The position numbers and the translations under genes were made by a program. A stretch of DNA of 7,274 nt from Verrucomicrobiales bacterium. Its GTDB lineage: Bacteria; Verrucomicrobiota; Verrucomicrobiia; Verrucomicrobiales; Akkermansiaceae. The stretch is from contig PBTU01000059.1 in assembly GCA_002729295.1 (NCBI GenBank), positions 1 through 7,274 of the forward strand. The letters are read 5' to 3'. Of this stretch, positions 1-6,315 are shown one piece after another. The notes under the pieces are model-generated. The model was not told the DNA's origin, ran no database searches, and saw nothing but the letters and a program-made list of their open reading frames with translations. Positions within the stretch are counted from its first letter, which is position 1, and the number at the start of each line of letters is the position of its first letter.

Positions 1-3000
1 GATTGACCCTCACCGACAATTGGTTCGAGGCCGTCGGTGGCGGAGATCGGGTCGGGCTCGGGGAAGTCCGCTTTCTCGGCAACACTCCGGTCAATCCCAG
101 CCCGGTCATCGAGACAGCCGGGCTCGTAGACTTTGGTTCATTCGGCAGCAACCCCGGCCCGAATCAGCACCCGCTTCAGATCTCCAACCTCGGGGGAGTG
201 GAGGATCTCACGGTCACCCCAAGCCTTCCCATCGGCAGTTCTTTTTCTGTCGCCGAAGACTCCCTCACCATCGAAGCCGGGCAATTGATCGATCTCACGC
301 TCACTTTCTTTCCATCCGCCGACGGCTGCTTTAGCGAAACCCTCACTCTCACCACCAACGATCCTGAAAACCCGCTCGTCGAAATCACTCTCATTGGAGC
401 CGTCAATTGTGTCTTCCCGGATCCGCAACAGCCCGATTTCTCCAAAGAAGAGGGTGTTTTCAGCGAGGACTTCTCTCTCTCCCTCACAAGCTCCGAACCG
501 GGAGCGACCCTCGTCTACACTCTCGATGGATCTCTTCCCGGTACGGACAACGGGTTAGTTTACGACAGTGCAATTTCGGTGACCACTTCCATCCAAGTAC
601 GAGCAGCCTCATTCTTCCCGGGACAAGCTCCGGCCATTCGAACCCGGTCCTATGTAAAACTTAGCCCGGATCTCGCAGGCTACTCTTCCAACCTCCCCAT
701 CATGGTCGTTGAAAACTTCGCGACTGGTTCCGTTCCCAACAAGAACTGGAGCACCAGCACACAAACCGGAGGCGGCTTACAACAATTGACCCGCCAGCCG
801 GCTTTCCTCGGTATCTATGACCGCGACCTCACCGGTAACACCGCCGATTTCCAGAGCGCTCCCGATCAATCATCGCGCATTGGCATTCGTGTTAGAGGAG
901 CTTTCTCCTCAACCTGGACCCCTAAACCCTACTCACTGGAAACCTGGAAAACCGACGAAGACAGCGATCGTTCGATCAAGATTTTGGGGATGTCCGCCGA
1001 ATCCGACTGGATACTCTATTATCCCCACCCGGGATACGACCGGACGATGCTGTACAATACCTTCATCTGGGAATTGAGTCGGCAAACGGGACGATGGGCT
1101 CCGGAGTTTCGATTTGTCGATGTCTTTGTCAACGAGGACGGAGGAGATCTTACCTTGGCCGACCGCAAAGGAGTCTATGTCTTTCTCGAGAAACCAAAGC
1201 GGGACTCGAAGAGGATCGAATTCGACGAGCTCTCGCAAGACGGTTTCACAGGTGGCTGGATCAACAGCATCAACCGAATGGACCCCATTCCGGTGGAGGG
1301 ATTTCCCGCCGAGAATGGAGCAACGACTCCCCAGTTCTTTCACACCGCCGGACCGAATCGAATCCAGTCCACCTCGCCAAACGTTTCCGGATCCGGCGAT
1401 GACATTCCCCGCCAATACAATGCCTTCATCAACTTCGAAGATCCCAACGGATACGCAATCAGCGCTCCTCAACGGGCCGCCGTCGAGGAGTGGTATCGGC
1501 AATTCGAGGATGTCCTTTACGACAATGATATTTGGCAGGATCCCGACATCGGCTATCGGCGCCACCTCGATACCACGGACTTCATCGACTACTTCCAAAT
1601 GCTCACTCTGGCGAAACAAGGCGATGGACTGCTTCTGAGTATGTTCCCCTGGGTTTCGTCGGGAGATCGTAAACTCCGCATGGGCCCCATGTGGGATTTT
1701 AACAACGGCGCCTACGGAGGATCGACGACCGGGACTCTCTACTTCCGCCCGGATCGTTTGTGGTATGACCGCCTCTTTGACGATCCTACTTTTCAACGAG
1801 AGTATGAAGACCGTTGGTTTGAGCTCAGAGGAGGTCCGCTTTCCAACGCGAACATGTCAGCGATCATCGACAGCCAGGTCGCTGAAATTACCACTGCTCT
1901 CGCCGACCAACAATCCGGGCTAAGCGCGTCCTCCTGGACCAGCCGGGTCGCCACGATGAAATCCTGGCTGCAAACCCGGGCAAACTGGATTGACTCCAAC
2001 TTCCTCCCGCCCCCTGATTTCAGTTCAAATGGAGGAGTGATCTCTCCCGGATTCCAGCTCACGATTTCCAATACCACGGGAGAAAATGGAACAATCTACT
2101 ACTCCACGGATGAGCGCGACCCCAAGGAAACCTTGACCGCTTTTGATGGTCAAATCATACCCTTGGTCTCCATGGAAATCTCCGCCCGTGTTCGCACTGA
2201 TTCGGGGAACTGGTCCGCCATCCGCCGCGCGACCTTTGTCACTGGGACTCCGGCCAGTGCCGACAATTTAACCATCAGCGAAATCAACTACCATCCCTCG
2301 GAAAACTACCCCGCTACGGAATTTATTGAACTCCTCAATACCTCCCCTACCGAAATCATTGATCTCACCGAAGTGGCTTTCACTGCCGGCCTGAACTTCA
2401 CTTTCCCAGTTAATACTCTCCTCGATCCGGGAGAACGCATCGTCCTGGTGGAAAACATTACGGCCTTCACAGACCTCTATGGCGACTTCATGAAAATTGC
2501 CGGGGAATTTTCTAAACTGACCAATCTCGCCAACTCCGGAGAGTCACTCGTCCTCTCCGCCGCCGATAGCTCCGTCATTGCCGACTTCACCTACAACGAC
2601 AAGGATCCATGGCCCGAGTTTGCCGACGGTGAGGGGTGCACCTTGACTCTCATTCAGGCTCAAGCCAATCCGGAGCTATCGTTGGCATCGAACTGGAGAT
2701 GCAGCGCCGCCCGCCATGGCTCTCCGGGCACTGACGATTCTCTTGTCTTCGCAGGAGAGCCCGACGATCTGCCCACCTTTGTCTTGGGAGTCACACTACC
2801 AGAGGCAACTCTCCCCAATGTCTATAAATTCAATGTGAGGCTTGGAGCCGATGAATTCATCGCCATTCCGCAGCGATCCGACGACCTGGTCAATTGGGAG
2901 GAAATTCCCATGCCGACCCAAGCTTCGGTGTTCAACGACGATGGCACCGCGACCTACCGAATCCCAATTGACAATCTTGATTCGCGGACCTTCCTGAGAT

Positions 3001-3020
3001 TAGTCATCACCTCCCGATGA
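1..3020 (+). CDS. CotH kinase family multidomain secreted-type protein with Ig-like, chitobiase-like and lamin-tail domains (5' partial)
   Basis: The frame is open from the window edge (first full codon at 3, a TTG with no sign of being a start) to TGA at 3018-3020, so about 1005 C-terminal residues are visible and the signal peptide is not. Numbering from base 3: residues 1-28 look like the tail of a carbohydrate-binding-like domain (GGGDRVGLGEVRF). About 37-135 resemble an ASH/Hydin-type Ig fold (VDFGSFG, LQISNLGG, LTTNDPENP). About 144-220 form a chitobiase-C-terminal-like module (YTLDGSLP). About 226-640 form the CotH domain: SNLPIMVVEN, VRGAFSSTWTPKPYSLE with K308, GVYVFLEK with E396, D541 in KQGDG and D565 in MWDFNNGAYGG. 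The 24-residue spacing of the last two resembles that of the catalytic Asp pair of spore-coat CotH (D228/D251, from memory). About 669-750 form a second chitobiase-like module (YYSTDERDP). About 755-910 form a lamin-tail domain (ISEINYHPS, EFIELLN). About 930-1005 form a verrucomicrobial-style C-terminal module (SDDLVNWEE). CotH proteins are atypical protein kinases; the extracellular location and target here are inferred and unknown. Confidence 0.9.
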   Translation, partial: LTLTDNWFEAVGGGDRVGLGEVRFLGNTPVNPSPVIETAGLVDFGSFGSNPGPNQHPLQISNLGGVEDLTVTPSLPIGSSFSVAEDSLTIEAGQLIDLTLTFFPSADGCFSETLTLTTNDPENPLVEITLIGAVNCVFPDPQQPDFSKEEGVFSEDFSLSLTSSEPGATLVYTLDGSLPGTDNGLVYDSAISVTTSIQVRAASFFPGQAPAIRTRSYVKLSPDLAGYSSNLPIMVVENFATGSVPNKNWSTSTQTGGGLQQLTRQPAFLGIYDRDLTGNTADFQSAPDQSSRIGIRVRGAFSSTWTPKPYSLETWKTDEDSDRSIKILGMSAESDWILYYPHPGYDRTMLYNTFIWELSRQTGRWAPEFRFVDVFVNEDGGDLTLADRKGVYVFLEKPKRDSKRIEFDELSQDGFTGGWINSINRMDPIPVEGFPAENGATTPQFFHTAGPNRIQSTSPNVSGSGDDIPRQYNAFINFEDPNGYAISAPQRAAVEEWYRQFEDVLYDNDIWQDPDIGYRRHLDTTDFIDYFQMLTLAKQGDGLLLSMFPWVSSGDRKLRMGPMWDFNNGAYGGSTTGTLYFRPDRLWYDRLFDDPTFQREYEDRWFELRGGPLSNANMSAIIDSQVAEITTALADQQSGLSASSWTSRVATMKSWLQTRANWIDSNFLPPPDFSSNGGVISPGFQLTISNTTGENGTIYYSTDERDPKETLTAFDGQIIPLVSMEISARVRTDSGNWSAIRRATFVTGTPASADNLTISEINYHPSENYPATEFIELLNTSPTEIIDLTEVAFTAGLNFTFPVNTLLDPGERIVLVENITAFTDLYGDFMKIAGEFSKLTNLANSGESLVLSAADSSVIADFTYNDKDPWPEFADGEGCTLTLIQAQANPELSLASNWRCSAARHGSPGTDDSLVFAGEPDDLPTFVLGVTLPEATLPNVYKFNVRLGADEFIAIPQRSDDLVNWEEIPMPTQASVFNDDGTATYRIPIDNLDSRTFLRLVITSR

Positions 3021-3368
3021 AGGATTGCGCAACTTGGCGGGAGGGCTTTTCACAACGAGCTCGTAGGAATGACCAACTAGCTCGGTCACCAAAGAAGCAG
3101 GGAGTGATTCATCAAACACGAGGGTATTCCAGTGCTCCCTATTCATTTGATAGCCTGGAACGATCTCCTCGTGTTCATCCCTCAATTCAAGGGTGCGTTC
3201 GGAATCACATTTGAGATTCATTCGTACGATTTCATCTTCAAACCCAAGAGTCGCGAACATCTCTCCGCAGACTTTATAAACAAGGACTTCAGGACAGAGG
3301 GGAGTTTCTTCAGTGCCCTCCTTTTTGGAAAGCACCATGGTCCAGGCATCATCAACGGAAAAAGACAT
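3000..3368 (-). CDS. MmcQ/YjbR family protein
   Basis: This is a 122-residue protein of the MmcQ/YjbR family, small proteins with a CyaY-like/'double wing' fold that has been proposed to bind DNA; no cellular role is established. The family signatures run the full length: YKVCGEMFA (residues 31-39), VRMNLKCDSE (48-57), ELRDEHEEIVPGYQMNREHWNT (61-82) and HSYELVV (100-106). The length is normal for the family. The start is the ATG read from 3368-3366, which gives MSFSVDDAW, the usual N-terminus. An in-frame extension to 3512 exists, but its residues are rich in Cys, Lys and Thr and look non-coding. No Shine-Dalgarno motif precedes the ATG. The last 21 bp overlap the convergent CotH-family gene, including its stop codon. 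The C-terminal tail (PPAKLRNPSSGGDD) is polar and probably dispensable. It lies 249 bp downstream of the reductase gene on the same strand and is probably a separate transcript, though no clear promoter or terminator is visible between them. Confidence 0.9.
   Translation of the reverse strand: MSFSVDDAWTMVLSKKEGTEETPLCPEVLVYKVCGEMFATLGFEDEIVRMNLKCDSERTLELRDEHEEIVPGYQMNREHWNTLVFDESLPASLVTELVGHSYELVVKSPPAKLRNPSSGGDD
3010..3050 (+). terminator. Possible intrinsic terminator of the CotH gene, inside the convergent overlap
   Basis: CCTCCCG at 3010-3016 pairs perfectly with CGGGAGG at 3038-3044, and GC followed by four T (3047-3050) comes directly after. The 21-base loop contains a perfect TTGCGCAA palindrome (3025-3032) that could fold on its own. 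The left arm covers the last codons before the stop of the CotH-family gene, so the hairpin would form right at the end of translation. Read on the minus strand there is no T run after the hairpin, so it would act only on plus-strand transcripts. The long loop and short T run keep this tentative; the same bases also encode the C-terminus of the YjbR-like protein. Confidence 0.35.
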
Positions 3369-3617
3369 CGTGGTTTTTGATTGAGTCAGAGGAGTGTGGC
3401 AGCAAGTCTTAGGGGTGTGAATTTTGATCTTATTGGTTTGCCTCATGAGACTGGCACACGGAAAGCCCAGAATCTTGGAGCAAACACCGCCCCTTCTTGT
3501 TGGCAGCAGCACCTGCTCTAAAAATGCAAACGGACAATGAAAATTAGCACATCTGCACTGAGATCATCATGACCTAGCAATCTATCTGGAGAGAAGGGAT
3601 GCCTTTTTCAAAGAAGT

Positions 3618-5030
3618 CTAACCGACCACCGAGAGGTCACCCTGAATCGCGCGGCGGCGGTAGAGAAATTCAAAGAGGTTTCCTTCGTGTGGCTGCTCCC
3701 ACTGAACGCGGTTCGTTGGGAAAGGCCCAATGTTGAGTCGCTCGATATTGTGGCTGATCATCAGGTCCTGCGACCAAGCTTTATCTTCGGTAAACGCACT
3801 CACGACGAGAGTTTCGCCGATACTATCAAGCATTTCCGACTGTGGCATCTCAACAATACTCGCGAAGGGAAACATGAACTCGGTGTTGGCCAGCGAGTGA
3901 TTTTTGTCGTCGCAGGCAATTAGGGTAGGACGAAGATAGGTCTGCCCGTGAGCTTCGACCTTGCGATCTCCATCACGATGGGAAGCCGTGACATCACAGG
4001 CACCGGGCTCTTTGAGAAGGTCATCAATCATGCCGTCGATGCCCTCGGCCATCGCGGTATTTGCGAAACCGCAGAGGAGGGCGTTCTCGTCATCGCGTGC
4101 CAGCGGTTCAATTTGTGCCAACTTGGCCGCGAGAGCCTCGGCGATCTCATCGCGATGCGAGGGCACGAGAATGGACGAGGTATTGATGCAACTGCGTCCA
4201 CCATTGGCTGAGATCGAAGTCACGAGAACATCGATGTGCTCTTCCCAACGATCGATGAAGTCTTCACCGATGAGGATTTTAGAACGTCCGGTGCCGTGAA
4301 CCTGGATTGACTTGAAAGGAGCATACTTCCGCACCGTGACATCAGATCCAAAGGAAATTCCGGCGCCACAAGTGGTGAGCAAGGTGTCGCCACCCTCATG
4401 AGTGGTGGGATAAAATCCGAAAGCCTCTTTAGGGAAGCCCGCCTGAATCATCGCTTGAACGATTCGGAGTGGCGTAAAGGGGTCTTCCCGACCTGGCTTG
4501 AGGAGCACTGGGATTTTCATCACCAGAGCGGGCAGCCACAGAGAATTGACTGCCGGAGCATTACTCGGAAGGGAGACACCGAGAGAGGAGGTAGCGGGGT
4601 AATAATTGACGTCAAGCCCATCGAGAGAAGCCAGTCCGGCGTCAAACATCTCAAGAGGAATTCCACGGGTCAGTCCACTAATGACAGTGCGAATCTGAGA
4701 CATTGCCTCGTAAATCTTTCCCATATTCATCTTCACCAAGGTGTGGGGAAGGCGGGTCAGCGCAGAAAGCGACTCGATATATTCCGCCGGGCTCTGGGTG
4801 GAGTCTCCGCAAGGAAGATCCGCGTGCATGAACAATTCGGCCGCCGCTTCACAGTAGTCCGCCAGCGTCTCCGCCGGGATGGCATCGAGAGCCGCCTTGG
4901 ATTTTTCGATTTGGAGCAAATCGCGTCGGATGAGCCCAGGGTTGGCAGTGTGAGTAACGAGATTATCGTTCAACTCAACAAGGTCGGCGGAATGGTAATC
5001 CTCACCGAGGCGGAGAATGGGAATTTGCAT
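3618..5030 (-). CDS. ALDH-superfamily acyl/aryl carboxylate reductase subunit (EhpG/LuxC-like)
   Basis: This 470-residue protein has the aldehyde dehydrogenase fold. Visible landmarks: PSNAP with N157 and LLKPG with K178 (the ALDH Asn and cofactor-binding Lys), FGSD at 227-230 in the position of the FTGS turn, the nucleophile C281 in NGGRSC, E384 in NTEFMFPFASIVE (equivalent of the ALDH E-x-F-x-P motif), and a C-terminus with NIGPFPTN and QPHEGNLFEFLYRRRA. At the position of the general-base Glu of oxidising ALDHs (ELGGKS) this protein reads HGTGRS, with H245. Acyl-reducing ALDH-fold enzymes such as LuxC also lack that Glu, which fits reduction of an activated acyl group through a Cys281 thioester to the aldehyde with NAD(P)H. 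The partner gene directly upstream encodes an adenylating enzyme, so the two probably form a carboxylate reductase. The start chosen is the ATG read from 5030-5028 (MQIPILRL); the longer reading to 5186 would run into the upstream gene and adds low-complexity basic sequence. No Shine-Dalgarno is present. The substrate is unknown. Confidence 0.87.
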   Translation of the reverse strand: MQIPILRLGEDYHSADLVELNDNLVTHTANPGLIRRDLLQIEKSKAALDAIPAETLADYCEAAAELFMHADLPCGDSTQSPAEYIESLSALTRLPHTLVKMNMGKIYEAMSQIRTVISGLTRGIPLEMFDAGLASLDGLDVNYYPATSSLGVSLPSNAPAVNSLWLPALVMKIPVLLKPGREDPFTPLRIVQAMIQAGFPKEAFGFYPTTHEGGDTLLTTCGAGISFGSDVTVRKYAPFKSIQVHGTGRSKILIGEDFIDRWEEHIDVLVTSISANGGRSCINTSSILVPSHRDEIAEALAAKLAQIEPLARDDENALLCGFANTAMAEGIDGMIDDLLKEPGACDVTASHRDGDRKVEAHGQTYLRPTLIACDDKNHSLANTEFMFPFASIVEMPQSEMLDSIGETLVVSAFTEDKAWSQDLMISHNIERLNIGPFPTNRVQWEQPHEGNLFEFLYRRRAIQGDLSVVG

Positions 5031-5080
5031 AATGATAAAAGGAGCAGTTGGTTTTCGGGGTTGGCTATTTACGTTTAGCG

Positions 5081-5114
5081 ATTGGCGCTTAATTTTTGGA
5101 GCTGACGCGCCGAT
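5081..5114 (-). repeat. Inverted repeat in the gap between the ligase and reductase genes
   Basis: ATTGGCGC at 5081-5088 and GCGCCGAT at 5107-5114 are near-perfect inverted copies with 18 bases between them. In the minus-strand transcript the stem is GGCGC/GCGCC, then one C-A mismatch, then two A-T pairs, and it begins three bases after the TAA stop of the adenylating enzyme (5119-5117). No T run follows, so it does not look like a full intrinsic terminator. It could be an mRNA-stabilising or processing hairpin that sets the ratio of the two subunits; that role is inference, and a 5-bp core could occur by chance. Confidence 0.3.
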
Positions 5115-5116
5115 GT

Positions 5117-6187
5117 TTAATAGACGCCCTCGATGACGGCCTTGGTGCCGCTTTGGAAAGGACGGACATCGCCCACTCCATCCCACGGAAATTCATCACA
5201 CTCGGAACGTCGGATCGCTTCGTCACGCTCGAGGAACCGAGGCACGAAAAATTCCTTGGTCATGGTAGTCAGCTCAACGCGGCCATACTCGCCGTATTCG
5301 ACGCCCTTGGTGGAATCCTTGGGATCAACCACTCGCAAAGTCGCGCGCGGCTGAGGAGCATAGTAAGTGAGCGAATATTCGCCCGGCTCCCGCCTCCGGC
5401 TGATGGCGAGTCCCATCAGGGTGTTCCCGTAAGTAGGAGCGTAGTTGATCTTCCCTTCAAGAACTTCTTCCTGGATGAACTTCACATACTGCGGAGTCAT
5501 CGTGGTGCCTCCGGCAAAAACACCCCGGATTCCGGCATCAGCAAGCGACATTCGCTCGGCGAGAGATTCGAGAAGCTTCGGGGTGGTGAAGATACATTGA
5601 ATGTCGCGATGCCGGATGATCGTCGCGGCCTGATCAATGACGTGGGCCTGGTAGGCCTTGGCCATTTGCATTTCACCCATGCCGATAAGGCGCTTCACCC
5701 AGCGAGGATCGAGATCGATAAAATAGGCCGCTCCGCCGCGAATATTGGCGAGGTGCTCGATGGCAAGACGCAGACGTCGCGGCCCGGTCGGTCCGACCAT
5801 GAGCCAGTTTCCTCCCTGCGGGAAAAAGTCCGGTCCGTAGTGATTTGAGAATTCGGTATAGTCCGTTTTGTAGTCCTCCCAGCCAATCCGCTGTTTGGGC
5901 ATTCCGGTCGTGCCGCCTGTTTCAAAAACATTGTAGGGCTTGCCCTCGTAGGCCTTCGGGATGAATTTCGAAGGATCTTCCTTCCGGAGCACTTCGTCGT
6001 CGAAGTTATCAAAATGCATGATGTCGTCGAAGCACTGCACCTTTTCGCGGGGATCCCAGCCCGCATTTTTGGCCCAATCGAGCCAATATGGGCATCCCGT
6101 TTCGGGCGAAAAATGCCAGTTAATCAGCTCCCGGGTGTGGGAATCCAGTTGGGCGCGGGCTTCTTGAACAGTAAGGGTCGAACTCAT
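5117..6187 (-). CDS. AMP-dependent acyl/aryl-adenylating enzyme, PaaK/EhpF-like, without C-terminal lid domain
   Basis: This 356-residue protein belongs to the ANL (adenylate-forming) superfamily, closest in style to PaaK/coenzyme F390 synthetase and to EhpF of the griseoluteic acid pathway. The ATP-binding A3 motif is TGGTTGMPK at residues 90-98; the sequence AGGTTM (225-230) leads to the adenine-binding region, and PTYGNT (251-256) is the A5-type motif. GVGDVRPF, with D340, matches the Asp that binds the ribose hydroxyls. The protein ends about 16 residues later (VIEGVY), so the mobile ~100-residue C-terminal domain that most ANL enzymes use for their second half-reaction is absent. EhpF and LuxE are of similar size (~360-370 residues). 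The likely reaction is carboxylate plus ATP to acyl-AMP, handed to the ALDH-fold partner whose gene starts 86 bp downstream on the same strand. The start is ATG at 6187-6185; no Shine-Dalgarno is visible. An aryl substrate is suggested only by the relatives named. Confidence 0.87.
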   Translation of the reverse strand: MSSTLTVQEARAQLDSHTRELINWHFSPETGCPYWLDWAKNAGWDPREKVQCFDDIMHFDNFDDEVLRKEDPSKFIPKAYEGKPYNVFETGGTTGMPKQRIGWEDYKTDYTEFSNHYGPDFFPQGGNWLMVGPTGPRRLRLAIEHLANIRGGAAYFIDLDPRWVKRLIGMGEMQMAKAYQAHVIDQAATIIRHRDIQCIFTTPKLLESLAERMSLADAGIRGVFAGGTTMTPQYVKFIQEEVLEGKINYAPTYGNTLMGLAISRRREPGEYSLTYYAPQPRATLRVVDPKDSTKGVEYGEYGRVELTTMTKEFFVPRFLERDEAIRRSECDEFPWDGVGDVRPFQSGTKAVIEGVY

Positions 6188-6203
6188 GAGTAATGAAGTA
6201 GGG

Positions 6204-6232
6204 AATATGTCTACTCACAGGTAAACTAACAA
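6204..6232 (-). promoter_or_regulatory. Candidate sigma70-type promoter for the carboxylate reductase pair
   Basis: On the minus strand TTGTTA (6232-6227) and CATATT (6209-6204) are separated by exactly 17 bases; each matches 4 of 6 consensus positions. Transcription would start near 6197, leaving a leader of about 10 bases before the ATG at 6187, which agrees with the absence of a Shine-Dalgarno motif. The match is only moderate, and promoter consensus for this phylum is not something I can verify here. Confidence 0.3.
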
Positions 6233-6315
6233 GGGATTGCCGCAAGCGCAGTTTTTCAGCAAATCCCCTCCCCTTACGCCTTGATTGTTCCGATTCCAAG
6301 TTGCAGATTTTCCCC

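Noticed and set aside
933..1796. 287-codon open frame on the minus strand inside the CotH-family gene
   Set aside because: It is antisense to a domain-bearing gene, has no recognisable motif, and its composition is what a codon-biased gene produces on the opposite strand.
3369..3512. Longer N-terminus of the YjbR-like protein
   Set aside because: The extra 48 residues have no family similarity, while MSFSVDDAW fits the family's usual start.
3369..3617. Gap between the YjbR-like gene and the reductase searched for small RNAs, tRNAs, terminators and repeats
   Set aside because: I found no convincing hairpin with a T run after the reductase stop, no tRNA-like cloverleaf and no repeat; only weak promoter-like hexamers such as TTCACA on the minus strand without a good -10.
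4606..4615. TTGACGTCAA perfect 10-bp palindrome
   Set aside because: It lies inside the reductase coding sequence, as a single copy with no partner site, so chance is the simplest explanation.
4398..5078. 226-codon plus-strand open frame opposite the reductase gene
   Set aside because: It has no recognisable domain and covers the well-supported ALDH-fold N-terminal half in antisense.
5031..5186. Longer N-terminus of the reductase
   Set aside because: The 52 extra residues overlap the end of the upstream gene and are basic and low in complexity; the ALDH-like sequence begins at the ATG at 5030.
5096..5848. 250-codon plus-strand open frame opposite the adenylating enzyme
   Set aside because: It lies opposite the conserved core of the ANL enzyme and has a composition typical of a shadow frame, with no family motif.
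6238..6256. TGCCGCAAGCGCA followed by five T, terminator-like on the plus strand
   Set aside because: The arms pair only at the ends with internal mismatches and almost no loop, and no plus-strand gene ends upstream of it.
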